Source: Rubrivivax sp.
Lineage (GTDB): Bacteria; Pseudomonadota; Gammaproteobacteria; Burkholderiales; Burkholderiaceae_C
Reading direction: 5' to 3'
Length of the DNA stretch: 64,000 bases
Assembly (NCBI GenBank): GCA_027484825.1
Contig: JAIXSE010000021.1
Location: 124,001-188,000, forward strand
In this document: in pieces, positions 25,080 to 32,387 of the stretch
How the letters are laid out: each line of letters starts with the position of its first letter
Position numbering within the stretch: the first letter of the stretch is position 1
The notes under the pieces: model-generated
What the model was told of the DNA's origin: nothing
Databases searched by the model: none
What the model saw: only the letters and a program-made list of their open reading frames with translations
Program-made: the position numbers and the translations under genes

Positions 25080-26293
25080 ACCGGCACTCCCGGCGTCGTG
25101 GGGTTCTGCATGGAGAGCGGGGTGCCCAGTGAGGTGCCAAGTGCGGGCGCGATGATGGGGGCGGCCGGGGCCGGCGGCGGTGCGGGCGGCGGCGCCGGTG
25201 GGCTGGGGGGTACGCGCTTCCAGGGCAGGGTGAAGCGGTTGCCCATGTCACGCCAGGCCAGCAGCAGCAGGTTGATGACCAGGGCGATGCCATGCAGGCC
25301 CAGCAGGCTGCTGCCCAGCGCATATTTGCCGTTCACCACCCAGCTCTGCGTCAGGTTGATCAGGTTGAAGTAGACGATGAAGGCCAGCAGGGCGAACAGC
25401 AGATTCCAGTTGCTGGCGCGTCGCGGATTGGTGGCCGAGATGCCGATGCCCAGCAGCACCAGGTTGACGCAGCCCAGGATCATGCCGAAGCGGTAGGCCA
25501 GCTCGCCGTCATTGGGTTTGCTGCGGTTGGCCAGCAGTTCGAAGGTGGACAGGGTCTTGGGCGGCCGGGTGTCCGTGCCGCGCATGACGCCGTCGTCCAC
25601 CGTGACGAGGTAGCGGTCGAAGCGGGCGACGGACTTGTCGCCGTTGCGGGTGTCGATGTCGTTGCGCTGGCCGTGCTCCAGCACCAGCAGGCGCTGGTCG
25701 TTCTGGGTGACCAGGGCGCCCTGGGCCGAGGTGGTGACCGACTCCAGATGCTCGCTGTTGCTCATGATGAACACGTTGCGGGCGGCGGCCTCGTTGGTGG
25801 GGTCGCGTTCGATGAAGAAGACGCGGCTGCCGTCGTTGGAGGTCTGGAACTGGCCGGGGGCCACGCGGGAGAGGTCGCTGCGCTGCTCGAATTGCTGGCG
25901 CAGCTGGGCGCTGTTGTTGTTGCTCCAGGGCCAGACGATGGTCATGAGCACGGCCACGACCAGGATGACCGGCCAGGCGGTGGCCAGCACGGGGCGGATG
26001 AAGCGGGACAGTCCGAGGCCGCTGGCGAACCAGATGGTCATCTCGGATTCCTTGTACATCCGGCCCAGGGACATCACCACGGCCACGAACAGCGAGAGGC
26101 TGAGCATGACCGGCAGTTGCGCCAGGGTGAGGTAGCCCAGGGAGAGCAGCACATGCTGGGGCGCCACCGAGCCTTTGGCGGCCATGCCGAGGGAACGCAC
26201 CAGCAGCATCGTCACCACGATGGTGAGGATGACCACGAAACTGAGGCCGAAACTACGGGCCGTTTCCTTGCGTACGGTTGAATCGAATAACAT
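25076..26293 (-). CDS. lptF: LPS export ABC transporter permease LptF
   Basis: 405 residues beginning [20 protein letters not shown], with six predicted helices arranged as in LptF. Family blocks include [20 protein letters not shown] and [15 protein letters not shown], and the periplasmic jellyroll runs to about 265. A Pro/Ala-rich tail of some 45 residues after RFTLPWKRV is longer than usual. Its start codon is only 28 bases from the divergent pepA ATG, so its promoter must lie inside pepA coding sequence or overlap the pepA promoter. Confidence 0.95.
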   Translation of the reverse strand: MLFDSTVRKETARSFGLSFVVILTIVVTMLLVRSLGMAAKGSVAPQHVLLSLGYLTLAQLPVMLSLSLFVAVVMSLGRMYKESEMTIWFASGLGLSRFIRPVLATAWPVILVVAVLMTIVWPWSNNNSAQLRQQFEQRSDLSRVAPGQFQTSNDGSRVFFIERDPTNEAAARNVFIMSNSEHLESVTTSAQGALVTQNDQRLLVLEHGQRNDIDTRNGDKSVARFDRYLVTVDDGVMRGTDTRPPKTLSTFELLANRSKPNDGELAYRFGMILGCVNLVLLGIGISATNPRRASNWNLLFALLAFIVYFNLINLTQSWVVNGKYALGSSLLGLHGIALVINLLLLAWRDMGNRFTLPWKRVPPSPPAPPPAPPPAPAAPIIAPALGTSLGTPLSMQNPTTPGVPV

Positions 26294-26321
26294 CCGGGCA
26301 CTTTATCTACTTCTCGGTATT

Positions 26322-27782
26322 ATGGACTTTCGCACTCTGTCCGCGTCGCAGGACGCGCTGGCGTCGCAAACAGCAGACGCTCTGGTGGTTGTGGTTGCTG
26401 GTGACACGCTGCCTGCTGGCTTGGACAAGACCGTTGCGGGTCTGGTCAAAGATGCCATCAAGCTGGGTGATTTCGAGCTGAAGGCGGGTCAGGTGGTGAC
26501 ACTGACGCGTCCGGCCGGTCTGAAGGCCGCACGCTTGGTGGTGGCGGCCAGTGGCGGCTCGCTGAAGGCGGGTCGCGCGGCTGTGGCGGCTGCGCTGGGT
26601 CAGATCAAGGGTCGCGGTGTGTCGCATGCGGCGATTGCCCTGGTCGGGTTTGAGGCCTCGCTGACGGAATCGCTGGTGGAGCAGACGGTGCTGGCCGCCC
26701 ATGAGGCGGTGTATGTGTACCGTGCCACCAAGCCGAGCGCACCGGCCGCGTCGAAGCTGGAGAAGATCACGCTGCTGGTGGGCAAGGAAGATGCCAAGGC
26801 GGTGAAGGCGGGTCTGACCCGCGGCCAGGCATTGGCCAGCGGCATTGCGCTGGCCCGCGAATGCGCCAATCTGCCGCCGAACGTGGCCACGCCGACCTAT
26901 CTGGGCGAGCAGGCCAAGGCCCTGGGCCGCAGCCACGGCCTGAAGGTCGAGGTGATGGACCGCAAGGCGATCGAGAAGCTGGGCATGGGCTCCTTCCTGT
27001 CGGTGGCCAAGGGCTCGGTGGAGGAGCCGCGTTTCATCGTGGCGCGTTATGAAGGTGCGGCCAAGACCCAGGCGCCGGTGGTGCTGGTGGGCAAGGGCAT
27101 CACGTTTGATTCGGGCGGCATTTCGATCAAGCCGGGTGCCGGCATGGACGAGATGAAGTTCGACATGGGCGGTGCGGCAAGCGTGCTGGGCACGCTGCGT
27201 GCGGTGGCCGAGCTCAAGCCGAAGATCAACCTGGTAGTGATCGTGGCGGCTTGCGAGAACATGCCCAGCGGCAATGCGGTGAAGCCGGGCGACGTGGTGA
27301 CGTCGATGTCGGGTCAGACCATCGAGATCCTGAACACGGATGCGGAAGGTCGTCTGATCCTGTGCGATGCACTGACCTACGCGGAGCGTTTCAAGCCGGC
27401 GGTGGTGGTGGACGTGGCGACGCTGACGGGTGCCTGCGTGATCGCGCTGGGCGGCGTGCGCAGCGGCATGTATGCCAGCGACGATGAGCTGGCCGCCTCG
27501 CTGAGCGCGGCGGGTGAAGCGGCGCTGGATCCGTGCTGGCGTCTGCCGCTGGACGACGACTACGCTGAAGGTCTGAAGTCCAATTTTGCGGACGTGGCGA
27601 ATGTGGCGGGGCGCGAAGGTGGCTCGATCACGGCGGCAAAATTCCTGCAGCGTTTTGCATCGAAGTACCGCTGGGGTCATCTGGACATCGCCGGTACGGC
27701 CTGGAAGGGCGGCGCGGCCAAGGGCGGCACCGGTCGTCCGGTCGGTCTGCTGACGCACTTCGTGCTGTCGCAGGTTCGCTGA
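26322..27782 (+). CDS. pepA: Leucyl aminopeptidase PepA
   Basis: 486 residues from the ATG at 26322 ([20 protein letters not shown]). The N-terminal macrodomain-like part is followed by the M17 catalytic domain: [34 protein letters not shown] and the signature [10 protein letters not shown], with metal ligands Lys, Asp, Asp and Glu in place. PepA trims N-terminal residues from peptides and in E. coli also binds DNA. It is followed by holC, the usual proteobacterial order. The 28-base gap to divergent lptF and the lack of a clear ribosome binding site are unusual. Confidence 0.95.
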   Translation: MDFRTLSASQDALASQTADALVVVVAGDTLPAGLDKTVAGLVKDAIKLGDFELKAGQVVTLTRPAGLKAARLVVAASGGSLKAGRAAVAAALGQIKGRGVSHAAIALVGFEASLTESLVEQTVLAAHEAVYVYRATKPSAPAASKLEKITLLVGKEDAKAVKAGLTRGQALASGIALARECANLPPNVATPTYLGEQAKALGRSHGLKVEVMDRKAIEKLGMGSFLSVAKGSVEEPRFIVARYEGAAKTQAPVVLVGKGITFDSGGISIKPGAGMDEMKFDMGGAASVLGTLRAVAELKPKINLVVIVAACENMPSGNAVKPGDVVTSMSGQTIEILNTDAEGRLILCDALTYAERFKPAVVVDVATLTGACVIALGGVRSGMYASDDELAASLSAAGEAALDPCWRLPLDDDYAEGLKSNFADVANVAGREGGSITAAKFLQRFASKYRWGHLDIAGTAWKGGAAKGGTGRPVGLLTHFVLSQVR

Positions 27783-27832
27783 GTGGGGCGGGTCGGCGTG
27801 GCTGAGAAGGAAGGCGGGCAGGGGAGTTCCTG

Positions 27833-28270
27833 GTGACCGAAGTCAATTTCTACACCGGGGTTCCCGACCGCCAGGCCTATGCCTGCCGACTGCTGCGAAA
27901 GACCCTGGGCGCTGGGCTCAAGACCGGCGTTTGGGGGCCGATGCGGCTGCTGGAGCGGCTGGATCAGACGCTCTGGACTTTCGATGCGCATGAGTTTTTG
28001 CCGCATCTGTTGGTGAAGCCGGGGACGCCGGAAGGTCTGCGGGAGCAGACGCCGGTGTTGTTGTCCGATCGGCTCGATGACCTGGTGGGATGCCAGGCGC
28101 TGCTCAACTTCGAGCCGGAACCGCCGCCGGAGTTGGAGCGGTTTCAGCGGGTGCTGGAACTGGTGTCCACGGAGCCGGAACAAGTCGCGGCAGGGCGGGT
28201 CAGGTTCAAGACCTACAAGGCCATGGGGGTGGTGGTGAACCACTTCAACCTCGCTAGCGGCGGGGGGTGA
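27833..28270 (+). CDS. holC: DNA polymerase III chi subunit HolC
   Basis: 145 residues from a GTG at 27833 with GGGGAG upstream. Chi pattern: MTEVNFYTGVPDRQAYACRL, LWTFDAHEFLPH, PVLLSDRLDD, LLNFEPEPPPELERF, then RVLELVSTEP. Chi links the clamp loader to single-strand-binding protein. It is cotranscribed with pepA. A long hairpin element starts 24 bases after its stop. Confidence 0.92.
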   Translation: MTEVNFYTGVPDRQAYACRLLRKTLGAGLKTGVWGPMRLLERLDQTLWTFDAHEFLPHLLVKPGTPEGLREQTPVLLSDRLDDLVGCQALLNFEPEPPPELERFQRVLELVSTEPEQVAAGRVRFKTYKAMGVVVNHFNLASGGG

Positions 28271-28293
28271 GTCAGTTTCTTTGTCTGCGAGCC

Positions 28294-28396
28294 GAAAGGA
28301 CCGACCTGGAGCCTGTTTGCTTCATGTCATTCCTGTCCGGCTGCGCCGGCCATTCCCTTCTTAACTTCCGCAAACAGGCCCCAGGTCGGTCCTTTC
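28294..28396. repeat. Long hairpin element, copy 1 (27-bp arms, 49-nt core)
   Basis: The 27-base arms at 28294-28320 and 28370-28396 are reverse complements with a single mismatch. The 49-base core between them, read on the minus strand, contains GGGAATGGC, a small inner stem CCGGC-GCA-GCCGG and then GACAGGAATGACATG. The core is homologous to that of the element at 30345-30445, but the arms are unrelated in sequence. It may double as the terminator of pepA-holC. It could be a structured RNA, an extragenic palindrome family or a small mobile hairpin. Confidence 0.85.
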
Positions 28397-28899
28397 TATA
28401 ACGTTGACTTCACCGGCCGCCCACGTGCCAAGGTGGTAGCGCAAACCCTGCGTCGGCTGCCTGCCTCTCAACTCCCATCGTTCCACTGGCTGCTTCCAAC
28501 TCACGGAGCTTCCCGCTGACCATTCATCGGTCATCACACATCGCTCGCGCGCGTCGTCAGTACGTGGCGGTGATCCACTAGCGCGAACTCGCTTTGGCGT
28601 TGGCAAACCTCCCTCATCAAGACCAGGAGTTCGGGGTCTTGGACATGCCTCGGTGCGGCCTCTGTGTGGTGAGTCGCACTGGGTTTTGGAGGGGAGTGCG
28701 GGAATCCGCACTCGGCGTTTTGCCCCGATGTGGTCGGGGTTTGCACAGATTGGGGGATTGGGTGCACGGGCGTTGAGCATGCGCGGAATGCCCATTGGGG
28801 AATGCCCAGGTGAACGAGGCGCGACAACGTCGGTGGCACGAGCGCGTTCACAGCATTTTCACTATGGTTCCGAGAGGGGAAAGGGAGTATGTTCTGCCG
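28397..28899. other. Gene-free stretch upstream of livK with small palindromes
   Basis: I find no convincing gene here; the short ORFs have no ribosome binding site or protein-like composition. Visible structures are GAGTGCGG GAAT CCGCACTC at 28694-28713, followed by GGCGTTTT, and CCCCGA-N5-TCGGGG at 28723-28739. The stretch is long for this otherwise dense genome and may hold a small RNA or decayed sequence. Confidence 0.5.
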
Positions 28900-28915
28900 C
28901 GTTGAGAACTCAACG
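28900..28915. promoter_or_regulatory. Palindrome in the livK leader
   Basis: CGTTGAG AA CTCAACG forms a 7-bp inverted repeat 33 bases before the livK ATG, next to its GGAGG ribosome binding site. It may be an operator or an mRNA hairpin. Confidence 0.4.
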
Positions 28916-28948
28916 TCATTCCACATATCCCGAGTCGGAGGTTCTTAG

Positions 28949-30088
28949 ATGCAAACCAAGCTGAATGTGATCGTGGGCGCTATCGCCATGACCCTGAGCG
29001 GTGTCGCCATGTCGCAGGAAGTGGTGAAGATCGGCCACGTCGGCCCGACCAGCGGCGGTATTGCCCACCTGGGCAAGGACAACGAGCTGGGCGCACGCAT
29101 GGCCATTGATGAGCTCAATGCCAAGGGCGTGACCATCGGCGGCAAGAAGGTGAAGTTCGAGCTGCTGGCTGAAGACGATGCTGGTGATCCGAAGCAGGGC
29201 ACTGCCGCTGCTCAGAAGCTGGTGGACTCGAAGGTCAACGGCGTCGTGGGCCACCTGAACTCCGGCACCACCATCCCGGCCTCGAAGATTTACAGCGACG
29301 CGGGCATCCCCCAGATCTCGCCGTCGGCCACCAACCCCAAGTACACCCGCAACGGCTACAAGACGGCATTCCGCGTCGTGGCTGACGACGTGCATCTGGG
29401 TGGCACGCTGGGCAAGTACGCCGTGACCACGGTCAAGGGCAAGTCCATCGCCGTGATCGACGACCGCACCGCTTACGGCCAAGGCGTGGCGGATGAGTTC
29501 GAAAAGGGCGTGAAGGCCGCTGGTGGCAAGGTCGTGGGCCGTGAATTCACGAACGACAAAGCCACGGACTTCACCGCCATCCTGACCTCCCTGAAGGGCA
29601 AGAAGCCCGACGTGGTGTTCTTCGGCGGCATGGATGCCGTGGCCGGCCCGATGCTGCGTCAGATGAAGCAGCTGGGCATCGAAGCCAAGTTCATGGGCGG
29701 CGACGGCATCTGCACGGCTGAACTGCCGAAGCTGTCCGCTGGCACCATGGCCGACAACCAGGTCGTCTGCGCTGAAGCCGGTGGTGTGGAAGGCGAAAGC
29801 AAGAAGTCGCTGGACGCCTTCAAGGCCAAGTTCAAGGAAAAGTACAAGGTTGACGTCCAGATCTACGCTCCCTACGTCTATGACGCTGTGAACGTGATGG
29901 TCGCCGCCATGGTCAAGGCCGGTTCCGCCGAGCCGGCCAAGTACCTGCCGGTGCTGGCCAAGACCGAAGGCTACAAGGGCGTGACAGGCACCATCGCCTT
30001 CGACGACAAGGGCGACATCAAGAACGGCGCCCTGACCCTGTACACGTACAAGGCCGGCAGCCGCGAGCAACTCGCCGTCGTCCGCTAA
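28949..30088 (+). CDS. livK: Branched-chain amino-acid ABC transporter substrate-binding protein
   Basis: 379 residues. Signal peptide MQTKLNVIVGAIAMTLSGVA, cleaved near AMSQE. It has the LivJ/LivK fold of two Rossmann lobes: VVKIGHVGPTSGGIAHLGKD, VVGHLNSGTTIPASKIYSDA, VIDDRTAYGQGVADEFEKG and GVTGTIAFDDKGDIKNGALT. It binds Leu/Ile/Val or a related amino acid in the periplasm. The permease and ATPase genes are not adjacent, so it works with a transporter encoded elsewhere. A good GGAGG site precedes the ATG and a strong terminator follows. Confidence 0.94.
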   Translation: MQTKLNVIVGAIAMTLSGVAMSQEVVKIGHVGPTSGGIAHLGKDNELGARMAIDELNAKGVTIGGKKVKFELLAEDDAGDPKQGTAAAQKLVDSKVNGVVGHLNSGTTIPASKIYSDAGIPQISPSATNPKYTRNGYKTAFRVVADDVHLGGTLGKYAVTTVKGKSIAVIDDRTAYGQGVADEFEKGVKAAGGKVVGREFTNDKATDFTAILTSLKGKKPDVVFFGGMDAVAGPMLRQMKQLGIEAKFMGGDGICTAELPKLSAGTMADNQVVCAEAGGVEGESKKSLDAFKAKFKEKYKVDVQIYAPYVYDAVNVMVAAMVKAGSAEPAKYLPVLAKTEGYKGVTGTIAFDDKGDIKNGALTLYTYKAGSREQLAVVR

Positions 30089-30109
30089 CCCTCGGCTCCG
30101 CCGACCCCC

Positions 30110-30139
30110 AAAACGCCACCTTCGGGTGGCGTTTTTTTT
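30110..30139 (+). terminator. Rho-independent terminator of livK
   Basis: AAACGCCACC, a TTCG tetraloop and GGTGGCG are followed by eight T residues. It is a textbook intrinsic terminator 22 bases after the livK stop. Confidence 0.93.
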
Positions 30140-30171
30140 CGCCCATCCCCCAAGCCCCAAGCCTCACGCTC

Positions 30172-30209
30172 CCACCACTCCTACCACTCTCACCACTCCC
30201 ACCACTGGC
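30172..30209. repeat. Four degenerate 9-bp CCACCACT-type repeats
   Basis: Successive units CCACCACTC, CTACCACTC, TCACCACTC and CCACCACTG form a pyrimidine-rich tract after the livK terminator. It is not coding in any sensible frame. Confidence 0.6.
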
Positions 30210-30344
30210 AGCCTTGCAGCCCATGCAAGGTCATCACCGGCCGTGCCGCCCACTGGCGGTGTGGGCTTGCCGAAGTCAGCAGGTCTTGAGGAGGGGGAGT
30301 CCGGCCGTGGCGGGCGGTCGTGGCAGACAGCGAGTGGGGTGGGA

Positions 30345-30445
30345 GGGGCATGAGCCCGGGGGGTATTGACGTAAGTCAAGGAAGGAATGGCTCGCGAAGC
30401 GAGACAGGAGGGACATGGAGTCAATACCCCCCGGGCTCATGCCCC
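30345..30445. repeat. Long hairpin element, copy 2 (26-bp perfect arms, 49-nt core)
   Basis: The 26-base arms at 30345-30370 and 30420-30445 are perfect reverse complements. The 49-base core contains GGAATGGC, an inner stem CTCGC-GAA-GCGAG and GACAGGAGGGACATGG. About two thirds of core positions match the core of copy 1 (28294-28396), in the opposite orientation. The inner stem differs at two base pairs with compensatory changes, while the long arms are unrelated in sequence yet fully paired in each copy. Confidence 0.88.
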
Positions 30446-30457
30446 GGGCCGCGCCGC

Positions 30458-30508
30458 TCCCCCGCAGTAACAGCCCCCCCGCAATAAACGCCCCCCCGCA
30501 GTAAAAGC
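30458..30508. repeat. Three 17-bp tandem repeats with C-tracts
   Basis: The units TCCCCCGCAGTAACAGC, CCCCCCGCAATAAACGC and CCCCCCGCAGTAAAAGC follow in exact register immediately downstream of hairpin copy 2. The minus strand carries G5-G7 runs with 10-base spacers. Confidence 0.8.
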
Positions 30509-30934
30509 CACAAAGAAACCGCAACACCAGATCCCCCCAAACCACAAACCCCCAAACCCGACACCCCCTGTCCCCCGAACACGGGGTCATCCCCCCCACT
30601 CGCGTGCATTCCCGCACGTGAGGCCCCCAAAGCATTCAGTCAGGGGGTTTGCGCTCCTTCGCCCCTGCCGACAATGGCGCCGTCATGTTGCGACAAGGGC
30701 ATTTCGGGCACCTGAACGCGATGGACATCCGAGCTGGATTTCTCTCTGAACACCAACGGCCAGGTTCCCCTGCAAACGGGGGGCTTTCAAGGCCTCAGGT
30801 GGGAGGCATGATCCGCCCGCATCAAACGTTGCCAAATGTATCAACTGGCGGCGTTGCAAAGCGGGCGGACGCAGGGGAAGCCAGGCGGTCGATCCAGCAT
30901 CCAAGAGATGCCTTGACCTGCTGTGGGGACTGGC
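30509..30934. other. Gene-free leader upstream of the EPS gene block
   Basis: A C-rich, A-rich stretch with no credible ORF, followed by about 300 bases leading to the epsB start. I looked for a sigma-54 element (GG-N10-GC), as might be expected for a PrsR-controlled operon, and found only mis-spaced approximations. Confidence 0.5.
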
Positions 30935-32314
30935 ATGATTCGAATTTTTAATCACTACCTCCATCGTCGCACCCTGATCCAGGTGTGCTTCGACCTGGGG
31001 CTCATCGTGGCGGCCGTCTTCGCTGTGGCACTCAGCCAGAGCAGCAACGAACACATGGTGACCTTCGCTGCGTCCTATGGGATCTCCCTGGCCGGCGGCA
31101 TGTTCGTCATCAATTCGGCGTCCGGCCTCTACCAGCAGTCCCACAAGCGCTCGCTCACCCAGTCCTGCGCCCGCGCACTCTTCGCGCTGCTCATCGGCCT
31201 GCCGCTCGCCTACGGCCTCTTCAGCCTGATGCCGGCCACCGCCTCCCACCGCGAACTCATCACCACCACCGCCATGCTGGCCGTCGGCATGGTCATGATC
31301 CACCGCGTCTACGCCGCCCACGCCGGCGCCCAGAGCAGCGGTCGCACCAAGATCCTGATTTTTGGCAGCGGCGCCGCCGCCCTGGCCGTCAGCGACAGCC
31401 TGCGCGCCGCCGACCCCCATGCCCAGATCGTCGGCTTCCTGCCCGGCCCCAATGAAGTGGACCCCCTGGTCCCCGCCCACGAACTGATCAGCGCCGACGA
31501 ATCCCTCACCGAGGCCGCCCTGCGCCTGGGCGTGGACGAAATCGTCGTCGCCCTGTCCGAGCGCCGCGGCGGCAGCATGCCCCTGCGCCAATTGCTGGAC
31601 TGCAAGCTCTACGGCATCCGCGTCGTGGACCTGGCCACCTACTTCGAAAAGACCCTCGCCCAGATCAAGATCAGCCACGTCCACGCCGGCTGGCTCATTT
31701 TTGGCGACGGCTTCAACCAGGGCATGCTGCGCAGCGCCGTCAAGCGCGTCTTCGACCTGGTGTCCTCGCTCTTCCTGCTCATCACCACCATGCCGGTGAT
31801 GCTGGTCACCGCCGTGCTCATCAAGCTCGAATCGCCCGGCGCAGTGTTCTACACCCAGGAACGCGTCGGCCTGAACGGCCGCACCTTCAAGGTCATCAAG
31901 TTCCGCAGCATGCGCCAGGACGCCGAAAAGGACGGCCGGCCGCAATGGGCCTCCAAGAACGACAGCCGCGTCACCCGCATCGGCAACATCATCCGCAAAG
32001 TCCGCATCGACGAACTGCCGCAGCTCTTCAACGTGCTGCGCGGCGAAATGAGCATGGTCGGCCCCCGGCCCGAGCGCCCGTTCTTCGTCGATGAGCTGGT
32101 CGCCAACATTCCCTACTACGCCGTCCGCCACAGCGTGAAGCCCGGCGTCACCGGTTGGGCCCAGGTCCGCTACGAATACGGCTCCACCATTGAAGATTCG
32201 CTGGAAAAGCTCCAGTACGACCTCTACTACGTCAAGAACCACACCCTGTTCCTCGACCTCCTGATCATGCTGGAGACCGTGGCCGTGGTGCTGACCGGCC
32301 GGGGCGCCCGCTGA
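30935..32314 (+). CDS. epsB: EpsB-type polyprenyl glycosylphosphotransferase (exosortase-associated, TIGR03013-like)
   Basis: 459 residues from the ATG at 30935 (a GTG at 30923 is also in frame). Several N-terminal helices form the membrane part, and a CoA-binding-like/Rossmann segment contains TKILIFGSGAAALAVSDSLR. The catalytic WbaP/PglC-like domain contains KRVFDLVSSLFLLITTMPVM, FYTQERVGLNGRTFKVIKFR, SMRQDAE, IRKVRIDELPQLFNVLRGEM, SMVGPRPERP and KPGVTGWAQVRY. It transfers the first sugar phosphate onto undecaprenyl phosphate for EPS synthesis. It heads the prsK-prsR-prsT block typical of XrtA/PEP-CTERM bacteria. Confidence 0.92.
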   Translation: MIRIFNHYLHRRTLIQVCFDLGLIVAAVFAVALSQSSNEHMVTFAASYGISLAGGMFVINSASGLYQQSHKRSLTQSCARALFALLIGLPLAYGLFSLMPATASHRELITTTAMLAVGMVMIHRVYAAHAGAQSSGRTKILIFGSGAAALAVSDSLRAADPHAQIVGFLPGPNEVDPLVPAHELISADESLTEAALRLGVDEIVVALSERRGGSMPLRQLLDCKLYGIRVVDLATYFEKTLAQIKISHVHAGWLIFGDGFNQGMLRSAVKRVFDLVSSLFLLITTMPVMLVTAVLIKLESPGAVFYTQERVGLNGRTFKVIKFRSMRQDAEKDGRPQWASKNDSRVTRIGNIIRKVRIDELPQLFNVLRGEMSMVGPRPERPFFVDELVANIPYYAVRHSVKPGVTGWAQVRYEYGSTIEDSLEKLQYDLYYVKNHTLFLDLLIMLETVAVVLTGRGAR

Positions 32315-32387
32315 ACACCGCTGAGGGGCGGGCGTCGCGTGTGACCCAAGCCCCCGTCGCGGTCAGCCCTGCGGCGCGCCGTGCGCG

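Noticed and set aside
28361-28964. Overlapping ORFs of 100-144 codons upstream of livK
   Set aside because: No ribosome binding sites, inconsistent codon usage and proline/arginine-rich composition; treated as non-coding.
30509-30934. Sigma-54 promoter for the EPS block, expected because PrsR is a sigma-54 activator
   Set aside because: Only GG...GC pairs with 12-13-base spacing were seen instead of the required 10. A genome-wide scan would be needed.
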